Source: Diplonema papillatum
Lineage: Eukaryota; Euglenozoa; Diplonemea; Diplonemida; Diplonemidae
Reading direction: 5' to 3'
DNA length: 64,000 bases
Assembly (NCBI GenBank): GCA_030068145.1
Contig: JAPJBO010000069.1
Span: 248,001-312,000, forward strand
Position numbers and translations under genes: made by a program. The notes under the pieces were generated by a model. It did no database searches. It was not told where the DNA came from and worked only from the letters and a program-made list of their open reading frames with translations. Below are positions 42,501-51,444 of this stretch, piece after piece. The first letter of the stretch is position 1. Every line of letters starts with the position of its first letter.

Positions 42501-45500
42501 GCTGGTGTTCGTGTACTGGAGGTTGCGGAGCAACGCGATGAGCTCCTTCTTCTTCACCACCGGCTTCGCCTCGTTCCGCGAGCCGCGCGCGTGCTTTCGA
42601 GCGGTTTCCAAGCCCGGCTTCTGCTCTTCAGGCCCTCCGCCCAAGTACATGACCAGCCCGTTGCGCTCCGGGGTGTATGGGAGGAAGTACCCCAGCAGCT
42701 TCCCGTTCAAGCTGTTGTGGACCTTGCGGTACCTTTTATTGGCAGTGGACACGATGTCATACTCCTTCGACCCCCCCGAGCAAGGGGCGAGGGCCAGCAC
42801 GTCGTCAGCGGAGGCGCCTTTGACGATGTCCACGACCAGGCGGCCGCCGTCGAAGACTGCGACCGCCTCGTCGTCCTTGAACACGGGCTCCGACAGCTCG
42901 ACGGAGGCGAACTTTTTGAACCCGCTGTTTTCGACGAACTTCTGCTGCTGGAAGCGCGGGGCAATGGTCATCACGGGGAGGCACACTTTGACCATCACCC
43001 GCACCGATGCCTCCGGCACGGATGGCATGCTCGGGTCGACGAACTTGAAGCGGCAGCTGACTCCGCGGATCCCCGCCGTCGCGGTCCCCCGCACGGTGAA
43101 GCACGCGCAACGCGCGACAGCGGCGACCTCTTCTTCCGTCAGCGACGCGGATTCGTGAAACGAAACGGAGAGCCACGCGGGCGAGGTCGAGCCTTCGTAC
43201 GTGCCGGCGCTCTGCGATCCGCCCATTTCGGTTTCCCAGGACGCGACGATGCCCTTCCCCGGGATGACGACGGACTTGTCGCTGAAGTCGAAGGTCGAGC
43301 CGAACACGGTGGCGGGCAGCACGTTGTGGAGGACCAGCGAGTCGCCGAAGTGGACGCCTTGCTCGATTTTGAAGAGCAGCGACGCCGACCGGAAGTGGCC
43401 GACCCCGGCGGCCTCGAGGCCGTAGCCGTGCTGGTTCTGGATGATCGCTTGCGGCGTGACCGCGCGGAGCGCGGGTTGGATGTACTCTTTCACGTTCGGG
43501 TCGCTTGCCTGCGCTGACGACCTCCACACGAGGCACATCGTGTCGGACGGCGACGCGATGAACACGTTCGGCCCCTCCTGCTCCGCGTACACCAGCGAAA
43601 TCCAGCACTGGACACCGGTTTGCAGCCTCGCGCCGCTCTGCTCCCCTCCCGCGACGCACACCACGTTGCAAACCCGCCGCCTCCTGTTGGGAGCGGCGTC
43701 GTCGATCTTGTAGCACAGCGAGCGCAACAGCTCACCCACCTTCCAAAACGGCATTTCCGGCAGCATCTTGAGCGTCACCTCCACGTACGAAGGCACGGGG
43801 TGCCCGCCGGTTGTCGACTGTTGTTGTTGTTGTAGTTGTTGTTGGGCGTACTCCTCGGGCTGGGGCGGTGTTGGGGCCAGGCTGCCCTCGACGACGGTCG
43901 CGATGCTCTGGTCGTGGAAGGCGACGATGCTGTGCCGGCCGGCCCGTTTCGGGTTCTTGACGCAGAGCCCCTCGCCGGTGGCCGCGAGGTACTCGTTTTC
44001 GCCGTACTTCTCGATGCGCAGCTTGACGAGCGCATCGCCGGCATCGGCGTCTGGCCGCAGGACCTCGATGGCTCGGAAAGGGTAGATCCCGTCGTCCCTC
44101 TGCGGGATCGAAGCTCGGTTTTTCGCCGCCCGGGCCATGCTGTACTGCGACTGCCGGTGCGCGGGGGGGAGGTAGAGCAGCGGTGGGAGGATTGGGACTT
44201 CGGTCATCGCGCTTAGGACGCAGGTGTACGTTTTGAGGTGGTTCGACACGTCCTCCTCGCTCGGCGCGCAGGCGAAGGAGACGACGACGGACACCCGCCG
44301 GGTTCGCAAGGAAGTGGTCAGCGGGTGGTACTCCCGCGCGGCGACCGAAAAGCTCACGTTGCGGAGCATCCACTGCACTTCCTCGAAGGGATCGCGACCG
44401 CGAGCGAGGTTGGTCTCCAGCCGGATGAACCTGTTGGCGTCCACTTCCGCCACCTGCAGCACGCTCGCCCTCGACCGGCGCTTCGTCGTGTTGAACGACG
44501 AACGGTGCGGGCTCAAGCAAAACGTGTTCCGCATAGGGACCAGGTTGTTCGCGGTGCTACACCGAGAAGGTGGGCCCGGCCCCCGTAGCAGCCTGGCGCT
44601 CGCGTACGGCGACGCCGTCAGAATCCCGGAAGACGAGTCGTCGTCGGAAGCGTCCGAGTCCAACTCGCAGAACGTCTCGGCATCCGCCGCGTTGACCACG
44701 GGGGTAACGAACCCAGGCATGTCAGAGCCGGGAAACGGGCCTTGATCGCTCGCCCGCCCGGTCATCAGAGCCAGGTGGACCACCGTGGCTCGAGCCCGCA
44801 GCTTCACGATGCGGAATCCGTTGCGGACCTGCGTCGGCGCTACGCGCAGCATCGTGAGGCAGTCGCCGGCTGCGTATTGGTCCGTGATTCCGATGTCGAC
44901 GGTGATGTACAGAACCCGGTTGGAATGGCGCGGGTTGAAGTCGGGCTTCCTCCCGAACGACGCGCCGGCGAAGATGGGGATGTCCCCGCAGCCGTGCGAG
45001 TACGATACGGACTCCGGCAGGCGGAGGTAGATCGGCCGCGAGATGACCTTGCAACCTGCGTCGAAGCTCGACGCCAACGCGAAGAAGCACGCGGAGCACT
45101 CGTTGTCGACGAGCCGGCGGCACAGCTCTTCATCGCGCTGCAGCGGCAGGCGCTCGCGGGCGTGTTGTTCGTCGAGGATGCGCCGTTCCTCGGCGATACG
45201 GGCCGAGGCCCGGGCGGTCGCCAGCTTCCGCTCGTCGGCCTCCTGCTGCGCAGCCTTCATCTTCTCGCCTGCCTCGACAAGCCGGATTTTGGGCCGCGCC
45301 TGCGCCTCGTCCATCGTCAGGTCGAACCGCTGCTTCGCGAACAGCCGCTGCTGCTCTTCGTACTGCATTCTCAGGTCGTACAGACGGGCTTCGCGGATGG
45401 CGTTTTGCTCGTCGACCCACGCCGTGTGCCCCTTCTCGACGGCCATCCACAGGACGAGCTCGTCGGTTTGCAGCTGTTCCCGGTGGTGAACCTCCGTGTT

Positions 45501-46541
45501 GACCATCCTGTTGAGCTGCTGCTCCTGCTCCTGGTGGTGCCGCCGCCTCGCTTCGATCTCGCGGAGCATCCGCACCGCAACGCCGCGCCCCGCCTCGCCG
45601 ACGACGGCGAGCGCGGATAGCGACACTTTGAGGAAGAGCTTCCGGTGCTGGTGCTCGGAAACGACGAGCTCTTCCTGCACGATGTGCAGGCGCGCCTCGG
45701 CTTGCCAGTGCTCGCACTGGCGGAGCCCGGCCTCGGTTGCAATGCGCGTCGCGCCCAGCCAGCGGTCGTACTGCGCTTCGCGCAGCAGGCTGACGACCTC
45801 CCTGGCCACCGCGACCCTCCCCGCGTGCTCGTCCGCCATCGCACGCCGCTGCTGGAGGGCAAACTCGCGCTTGGCGGCTAGCAACCGGTCGCGGACGGCG
45901 CCCTTTTTCGCGGCCCGCCTCCGCCTCGCCTTCGCCTCAGCCTCCTGCGCGGCGACCAGCCCCAGCCGCAGGGTTTCCCACTGGCTCTCGCGGGACGCGG
46001 CTTCTGCGTCCTGCAGGGACGCGCGGGTCTGCAGGTAGTCGTCGATGCCTTCCCCGAACTTCCAACGGTCTGCCCCGCAAGGGCGATGCTCCGAGGAGGT
46101 CGGCCGGGGCGCAGAAGTGTTCAACACCACGGGGCGCTCGGCGGAGCGCCAGCGTGTGTCGACCCTCCGTATCGGGCTGAGAGCCGGCCGCGGCACGGCG
46201 TGGGGGGGGGCCGCCCGCGCGGGGCGGTCCAGCACAGCCAAGCACTGCGTGGCCGAATCGGGGCGGGCGCGGGGCTGCCGGTCGCGGGCGTAGGTTGCCT
46301 GCGGCCGCCCCGCCGTAGCGGGGCGGATGGGCTGGACGTACGCGTGCTGGCCGCGCTGCAGGACGCCCTTCAGCCGCGTCCGCGGAAGCAGGTCCCCCCA
46401 GCCGCCGCCGCTGTCGCCGCTGCCGCCGCTGCCGCCTGGGTCCGGGGGCGGCTCGTTCCTCCGCCCGAACGCTGCATGGTGGCCGGACCCCCTGGCGGGC
46501 AGCAGCTCCACGGAGAGCCAGGGTGCTTCGCCCTCGGGCAT
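39567..46541 (-). CDS. Giant coiled-coil protein with repeated beta-rich modules
   Basis: An uninterrupted frame of ~2,320 codons from ATG 46541 (MPEGEAPWLSVELLPARG), with an ACAG|GG acceptor-like site 34 nt upstream. The first ~160 residues are Pro/Arg/Gly-rich. A long Ala/Glu/Arg coiled coil follows to about residue 490. Then come roughly seven beta-rich modules of ~200 residues, each marked by an L-x-x-x-x-Y-x-N-T-x-x-x-P-like signature: LLRNLQYTNTSGNP, LLRAVAYTNTTPGA, VLGLISYRNTSSTP, and weaker MLRNVSFSV, LLRSLCYKI, IVRRAVYRC and VLRSIAYAG. The signature recalls cadherin/CSPG-type repeats. No signal peptide or membrane helix is evident, so it is probably cytoplasmic, perhaps cytoskeletal. 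The last ~35 codons (after VRTVPLIPYTP) look less protein-like and may be read-through into an intron or UTR. Confidence 0.8.
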   Translation of the reverse strand: MPEGEAPWLSVELLPARGSGHHAAFGRRNEPPPDPGGSGGSGDSGGGWGDLLPRTRLKGVLQRGQHAYVQPIRPATAGRPQATYARDRQPRARPDSATQCLAVLDRPARAAPPHAVPRPALSPIRRVDTRWRSAERPVVLNTSAPRPTSSEHRPCGADRWKFGEGIDDYLQTRASLQDAEAASRESQWETLRLGLVAAQEAEAKARRRRAAKKGAVRDRLLAAKREFALQQRRAMADEHAGRVAVAREVVSLLREAQYDRWLGATRIATEAGLRQCEHWQAEARLHIVQEELVVSEHQHRKLFLKVSLSALAVVGEAGRGVAVRMLREIEARRRHHQEQEQQLNRMVNTEVHHREQLQTDELVLWMAVEKGHTAWVDEQNAIREARLYDLRMQYEEQQRLFAKQRFDLTMDEAQARPKIRLVEAGEKMKAAQQEADERKLATARASARIAEERRILDEQHARERLPLQRDEELCRRLVDNECSACFFALASSFDAGCKVISRPIYLRLPESVSYSHGCGDIPIFAGASFGRKPDFNPRHSNRVLYITVDIGITDQYAAGDCLTMLRVAPTQVRNGFRIVKLRARATVVHLALMTGRASDQGPFPGSDMPGFVTPVVNAADAETFCELDSDASDDDSSSGILTASPYASARLLRGPGPPSRCSTANNLVPMRNTFCLSPHRSSFNTTKRRSRASVLQVAEVDANRFIRLETNLARGRDPFEEVQWMLRNVSFSVAAREYHPLTTSLRTRRVSVVVSFACAPSEEDVSNHLKTYTCVLSAMTEVPILPPLLYLPPAHRQSQYSMARAAKNRASIPQRDDGIYPFRAIEVLRPDADAGDALVKLRIEKYGENEYLAATGEGLCVKNPKRAGRHSIVAFHDQSIATVVEGSLAPTPPQPEEYAQQQLQQQQQSTTGGHPVPSYVEVTLKMLPEMPFWKVGELLRSLCYKIDDAAPNRRRRVCNVVCVAGGEQSGARLQTGVQCWISLVYAEQEGPNVFIASPSDTMCLVWRSSAQASDPNVKEYIQPALRAVTPQAIIQNQHGYGLEAAGVGHFRSASLLFKIEQGVHFGDSLVLHNVLPATVFGSTFDFSDKSVVIPGKGIVASWETEMGGSQSAGTYEGSTSPAWLSVSFHESASLTEEEVAAVARCACFTVRGTATAGIRGVSCRFKFVDPSMPSVPEASVRVMVKVCLPVMTIAPRFQQQKFVENSGFKKFASVELSEPVFKDDEAVAVFDGGRLVVDIVKGASADDVLALAPCSGGSKEYDIVSTANKRYRKVHNSLNGKLLGYFLPYTPERNGLVMYLGGGPEEQKPGLETARKHARGSRNEAKPVVKKKELIALLRNLQYTNTSGNPYVLRKLLRVTVVDTFGAFSQVVVQIDIQTINDKTEVTLPCGLDLVYRQSTRADENGFQLARDAELVDLDTPEFKEGCISLHLASGGGKNDKFSVLNAKQQKLHHHKAGTDPILVACGAAPADGGGQPVTVGGFSVGTVEAKNSCRAGCSISFHIKADTRWPGWDKVAAARDGGKAPGGPAAPVAKFTGNPADKQQSATAKAQLARRTSRTLTRNGSTHFVKGVTSCGVPLSVAAYLLRAVAYTNTTPGAALRQGKRVILLKVNAGDNVPTTVVKLTVLVLPPLLSLPPASASLEYAEGSGFAAIFAKVKVGLDAGAPFKRGWLTAEIVEGFEKDQDELFLRAPADAVHVVWETKDGAATRLGSLYHQPIKKLGDMSEAALARHAKQGSLLALVTSRRAGFDLIFTASGSLNLKLFQTVLGLISYRNTSSTPKVHFRRIKLDFLWSGEAADDAAAAPSKGIDELEQSKDSINSRSLPPSAFAARGDDVLARSTTGFKKPTNARKLASRQGLKGDDKARASGAAKNPLRAKTDVDEKGFEHCSVAVSVQVIEVDNLTEFDTPHEVLYHAASSTGAEPLPLDVFRQTTADDPDTPVFPSGTELVFEVIGGNRCDVIDLSAQPFDQGSDPDSVHIAHDGGLTVGGCPVGTVFHDSNTPYKVRVNLVDFPLDHLGAIVRRAVYRCMGAVPRPTKKQLLTTLNTPVAPSALSGNALALPGKVAATKMNTSTTKVTVHVVPAVFDYPQVPGGLVQLGDEPVVILSPSTKMTVVEGVEVRFELIRVFSGAYSKTDHSSHLVNTEEGSSWRQFWLPFEAYEWGNTRGILHTDGLVFLPLPPEYTIKRIARDQWDVHMAEGKLCTISAPPTEKSLPDGKVVECWHTVRVVFSAKVAFNARVAVRVLRSIAYAGGRAAVDSILVGAAALAKSQAALDASVHPSPEVRTVPLIPYTPHPGPTPDCRSGFAVVCADGLPPAWSPGCS

Positions 46542-46679
46542 TCCCACTCCCCTTTCCCACTTACAACCTCCTGCCCTGTTGTTGTCGCTTGCTGGTAGTA
46601 CAACAAGACCGGTACTGCGTGCCTGCACAGTAGCACAGTACCCGGGGGGTGCACGTTGAGTGCACCCATGCCCACGGTG

Positions 46680-47440
46680 TCAGACCGTCATCTAGTTTAG
46701 TTTAGTGGTTCGTTGACCTCGACGACTAGTGCAAGCTGGTAAATTGCGCCTACTAGGCGCCTACTCATTCAAGGAGAACAATTCCAAGCATCACGCAGGT
46801 TCAAAAGGTTTTCCACCTTCTTCAAGACAGGTAGCCTGGGAAGGCTTTCTAACTCGTCTGTAGTGCGTCAGTGTAGCGCGCGTGCGGCCCAGGACATGTA
46901 AAAGCGTCGCAGAGCTGCTTCCGACTCGCCCTTGAAATTTAAACGCTCCCGCGGCTTCAAGTTCGGCAGACTGGAACAAGCCCGGAGGCACCCCTTCGTA
47001 GCTGCTACTCGCGTCGCTGTACCCAGCGAGCAGGGCGCAACCGGAACTGAAATGCGAGATGAAAGGCAGCGATTCATCCTGTTATAAAGAGGGCAACACC
47101 AACACAAACGACGGTTGGGCCGAGCTCTGAGGCTCGCCGAAGTGTTGCTGTGCTGCTTCGTTTGCGATTTGCTGCGAAGCACCGCGGCAAGGAGAAGCTT
47201 GCGGCAGCAACGGGTGGCTCTTTTCTGCCTGAAGAGGAAGAACAGAGAAGAACGGGAAGCGCGGCACTCTTCAGGGAGTCGCACCGGCCTTCGGGTGCCC
47301 GAGCTGCAAGGGCCACAGCAACCCTTCTTCCATTCGTGGCTTGCTTTCGGCGATAATACCGGCAAGTCTTGTGCACAACGGTGTGGTGTCCAACTCGTAC
47401 TGGGACGCGAATGTATGATAACCCCCACCGGAAGTTCTTT
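46680..47440. other. Spacer with no recognised gene
   Basis: The 230-codon minus frame overlapping this area reads through an E-element end and has no motif. Nothing is supported. Confidence 0.4.
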
Positions 47441-47444
47441 TTCT

Positions 47445-47741
47445 TTATATATAAGCGCTAGCTTGGAAGGAAATGCTCGACGGTTGCCGCCAGACAAAGA
47501 ACCGAAGGGATCCCAAGTGCTGTAACTACCGAACCACGTGTTGAACGGATGTGAGGTCATGCGGGTCTACCCCTACACGACAAATCACACAAACACAACA
47601 GGTCAAAGTCCTGAGTGAGAAAACAACACACGGTGGTGTAAGCGAAGAACAAATCAAATTGTGTTTGTATTGTATTTGTCCCTTTACCTCCGTATTTCCT
47701 CCCTTCAATTCGGAGTCAAAGCAGCTACGTCAAGTATTTTG
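47445..47741 (+). mobile_element. E element, copy 2 (hairpin region deleted)
   Basis: Left end 'ggaaatgctcgacggttgcc' at 47469, right end 'gcagctacgtcaagtatttt' ending at 47741. It shares the body with E1 and E3 but lacks the hairpin-motif block between 'tttgtattgt' and 'tttcctcccttc', giving only ~273 bp between TIRs. Confidence 0.75.
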
Positions 47742-47924
47742 TATTTCTGAGGTTTCCAGACTGTTGTTTGATGGACTGAAGGACCCTGCTGTGCTTTTTC
47801 TCTCTTCTCCAGGCCCCCGAAACAGGAACGGAAAACTCCTTCAGATTAACGTAACGCCTGGGTCGGTCCGAATCTGGCAGCGCCCAAAGAATTGTCCCTG
47901 GTCGTGACCCAAAAAGCAAAAGAA

Positions 47925-48118
47925 ATACTCGTTTCGTTGGATGCTAGAGGGGTAGAAACAATACAACTACCGAAGTGGGTCTGTTGTGCTGAACACTCAC
48001 GCCCGCCATTAACCCCAGCTACACCTGCGCTTCGTGTGAGTTACAGCACAGCACATTGGGATTACAGCACAATTGCCTCCTTAGAGATTTCGCTGGCGGC
48101 CTCCTCAAGTGTTTCCTA
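47925..48118 (-). repeat. R1 repeat copy
   Basis: Runs from 'agaaatactcgtttcgttgg' and 'gctagaggggtagaaacaat' to 'ggcggcctcctcaagtgttt', the order expected for an inverted R1 element of ~195 bp. Confidence 0.6.
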
Positions 48119-48466
48119 CAGAGCACAGTGCCTACAGGCCGTGCTCGGCTGAAATCGTTTCGTTTCGCCAACAAGAACAACATTTTCAAAACGAGCCGGT
48201 TAAAAGAATTTTTCAGCCACAGGGGTTCTGGTGAAAACTTTTTTGTGCTCGCAAGACCAGACACGGAGGCTACAGCCGCTTACATTGACCCTGAGAAGAA
48301 CGAGGCAATGGTCGACTTGTTCGTTACAGTGTTGCAACGCTCCGATGGCCATGATGCACAAGCTACTGCGAAGCTACTGCAGAAAGTCGTGTTTACAAGC
48401 GTTGACTTGACAGAAAGTCACATCCGTCCTTTCGCGCGTCTACTAATTGACGCGACCATTTACTAA
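48119..48466 (+). other. Unsupported open frame
   Basis: An open frame (about 100-130 codons, no ATG at its start) contains plausible-looking helices (VDLFVTVLQRSDGHDAQATA) but has lower GC than the real genes here, begins inside an R1 repeat and matches nothing I recognise. It could be a decayed exon. Confidence 0.2.
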
Positions 48467-50600
48467 CGTTTGTGAGAGACTGCTATAAAGCTCGAAAAGA
48501 ATCGCTGGCTGTGTTACAGATGAGCTAACCGGAATTTTCCCGAATTTTGGGGATTAGAATAACCGCTGGGTGCTTAAACAAAATAGCAAGAACGAAACGT
48601 TGCTTGTGAGTGTTGCACCCTTGCAAAGGATCACGCGAATTGCCATAGCATGGCGGCCCGTTCCGCCACTGGGGAAGAAGGAAAGCGTGAATGCTGCAGT
48701 CCAGATCCACCGCGTGTTACCAGGAGCCACCATTTGACAGCAGGGCACCTGCCAGGCGCTGTTGCTGGCCCCTAGATGCGAGTTACCGGCTCGGACGCTC
48801 TGACGGAGAGACACGTCAGCTTAATCTGCAGTCACGATGCAGTGGGGCCACACCAGAGTTTACACTAACTCGTCCCTTTGTTGCGTTATCGCGGCTGTCA
48901 CCAGTGGGGTGCCTTCTTAGGCCACAAGTTTGGTAAGTGCCGGTTTCCGTGCGATCTGCCGCCGTTTTTGGCGAGTGCAAAATCGCTTCAAGACAAACAG
49001 CGTGTGTACGCAGGCACAGCGCAAACACCGGCAATTCCCCACAGATCCGGAAGAAGGCGTTGCTGTGCCTTGAACCCCTGACCTCGCCCTCCAGGCAGTA
49101 CTGGGTTTGGGTTGGGATTGCATGGTTTTTGCGTATCTGAATCGTGACGCTCCAGGACACTTGTCGTGGAAATTACAAGTGATTGCACATGAAGTGCATG
49201 ACACGCGAACGCATGTTTTAACTGTATTTTGACGTGATCGGGTGTTCTGTCTCACCAATGTTGCGTCAGGTATCAGGCACGTATCAGTCCAACACTGCAT
49301 GCGGTGAAGGCTACCATGCATTTTGAACACTCGCCGGGAAGAAATATTAGGACTGGCGGGACCAGGCAACAAGATGCCCAAACCAATAACGGCAGTTTCT
49401 TCCAGGCGCGCCTTGGCCCCCGCAGAAGGAGTGGGGCCCGAAAGGCGAACAATACGTTGGGTGCTACCAAGCGACGGCTATCGCGGTAGGTTGAGCGAAG
49501 AATCAAGATCGAGTTCCGGGGGGCGGGAGGGGAGGGGAGTGACGCCGTATGCCAGCTTTCTCTGTTGCTGCTGTGTGCGTGTTGGACCAACAGCTTTGCG
49601 TCTCGCGGCTCCTTTTCCCCGCTCCCCTTCAGTTTGTTGGTTGAGTCAGGGTTTCCTTAGAAGAGAGGGGCTAGAGTCGCGAATCCCACGACAACTGAAA
49701 GATTTCGTCAAGGTTCGATCCTCGATAGACATGATACAAGCACGCGTTCCTAAACAAAGCGACCAACAATGTCCGCGAAAGCGAGCACCAATTCAGGAAA
49801 GAGGGCTCTCCCCTCCTGGAGCCTTCGTGATCTCCAGGGAGGATGGAAGGAAACACCGTGCTGGCAGAAGTCTCTTGCAGCTTCCCCTTCCCATGCGACA
49901 TTCAATGGAACCACTTCGACAGCTATGTTTTCGAACGAGTATCGGCTTGGTCTTAGAAGTACCCGACGAGGCCACCCGTTCCACTACCAATCACAAAAGA
50001 GGGCAATGTGTGCTGCAACCCACACAATACACAGGTTATATCTGGTTTTTCCAGAGTGAAAGTTCTTCTGCGAGTGTGTGAGGGCTTCAGTACATTTACC
50101 ATCATGAGGTTTTGCCACGGGCGGCCCCGGGTACTTCCTAGGAAACAGGTGCTCATTGAGAAGAAGACAACTTTTATTCTGTGAGAACGGCTACGGCACT
50201 AACTTTCGAATAGCCTTCCCGCCACGGCAAGTATGCTTTGCTGCAGTTCGTGGATCCTTACCATCGCTGGCTCCGTCACGAGAAGGGGGACGCTAGCCAG
50301 CGAACACTGCAAGGTTTTGCTTGCGGAGCACTCGCGTGTTCTACCTCCAGGGCTTCCTCACTGGGGGAGCATTCCTCAAGGGCTTCCTCGCTGGGGGAGC
50401 ATTCCTCAAGGGCGAGGGAATGGTATCGAGCCTCCTGTGTGGAACGGCTGTTCGTCAAACCACTGATGTTTTCCTTTTCTCGAGCCGCCAAAAGCTTAGA
50501 CATCGAGTAGCATCATCGGCGGTCGCGACTGCGACCGGTACTCACGCGTTTGCGTGCTTTCAAGGGTTGCGTAGTGGTCCTGTGAGTGAGTTGTTTGTTT
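48467..50600. other. Spacer; 30-bp direct repeat at 50350
   Basis: No gene supported; the 252-codon plus frame at 49323 has no domain. At 50350-50411 'ggcttcctc(a/g)ctgggggagc' plus 'attcctcaag' is repeated twice in tandem. Confidence 0.4.
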
Positions 50601-50604
50601 TTAC

Positions 50605-51091
50605 ATAAGCGCCAGCTTGAAAGGAAATGCTCGACGATACTGCCCGACAAAGAACAGAAGGGATCCCAAGTGCTGCAACTACCGAAAACCACGTGTTGAA
50701 CGGACGTGAGGTCATGCCGGTCTACCCCTACACGACAAATCACACAAACACAACCGGTCAAAGTCCTAGGTGAGAAAACAACACACGGTGGTGTAAGCGA
50801 AGAACAAAACAGATTGTGTTTGTATACTTTATAAGATGGATAGCCAAACCCCCTTGATTAAGATGGATAACGGGCGAGAATGCCAATCCATCTTAAACAC
50901 GGGGGTGAGGTACCCCTGTGCAAAGTGACTACACTGTAGTCTACAGTGCCCCCGTGTTTAAGATGGATACCCCCCTTGATGAAGATGGATACTGCCAAAA
51001 CCCGAGTTTTTCATCCATCTTATGCACGGGGGAGGGTAGGTACCTCTATATTTCCTCCCTTGGAGTCGAAGCAGCTACGTCGAGTATTTTG
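50605..51091 (+). mobile_element. E element, copy 3 (with 'aagatgga' hairpin motifs)
   Basis: Left end 'ggaaatgctcgacgatactg' at 50623; right end 'gcagctacgtcgagtatttt' to 51091. The body matches E1. The inner block (50830-51035) has four forward 'aagatggata' and two reverse 'tccatctta' motifs with 'cccccgtgtt'/'aacacggggg' flanks, in an arrangement like E1, whose motif is 'aagatcg' instead. Confidence 0.75.
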
Positions 51092-51094
51092 TTT

Positions 51095-51165
51095 TAGAGT
51101 GTAAGTTGAAGTTACTAAGTTCGCTCAGGTACCCGGGGGGTTTAAGTCTCCGGGTGACCAATGTC
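51095..51165 (+). repeat. R2 dispersed repeat with small insertion
   Basis: Follows E3 directly: 'gagtgtaagttg', then 'agttcgctcaggtacccggg', 'gggtttaagtctccgggtga'. It is diverged from the 17862 copy by an internal insertion. Confidence 0.6.
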
Positions 51166-51444
51166 GAAAAGCTTCCTTTACGGGGTCGCTAGTATCTGCG
51201 GTGGTGGCAGTACGTCTGCGTGTGTGGTGTATGTGTTGCTCTTGCCGACTACTCGACGTTTTTGGGAGCGCGCTCTCATTTCCTATGTGTCTGTTTGCTC
51301 TGCGGAGCAGGTAGCACAGTCAATACAAGAAAAGGGGGAACCCCGCACAGCAGAGAGCGGTGCCGAACGAAGAACCCCCATTAAACGGCGTTTTGGCGAG
51401 GCGTTTCGTGGTATTCTGATGAGTTTGGCTTCATTTGGGGTAAA

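Noticed and set aside
40534-43158. An 874-codon plus-strand frame (and others) antisense to the giant gene
   Set aside because: Arg/Ser/Pro-rich antisense shadow of the minus-strand gene with no domain.
49323-50081. A 252-codon plus frame
   Set aside because: Composition unlike the real genes and no motif.
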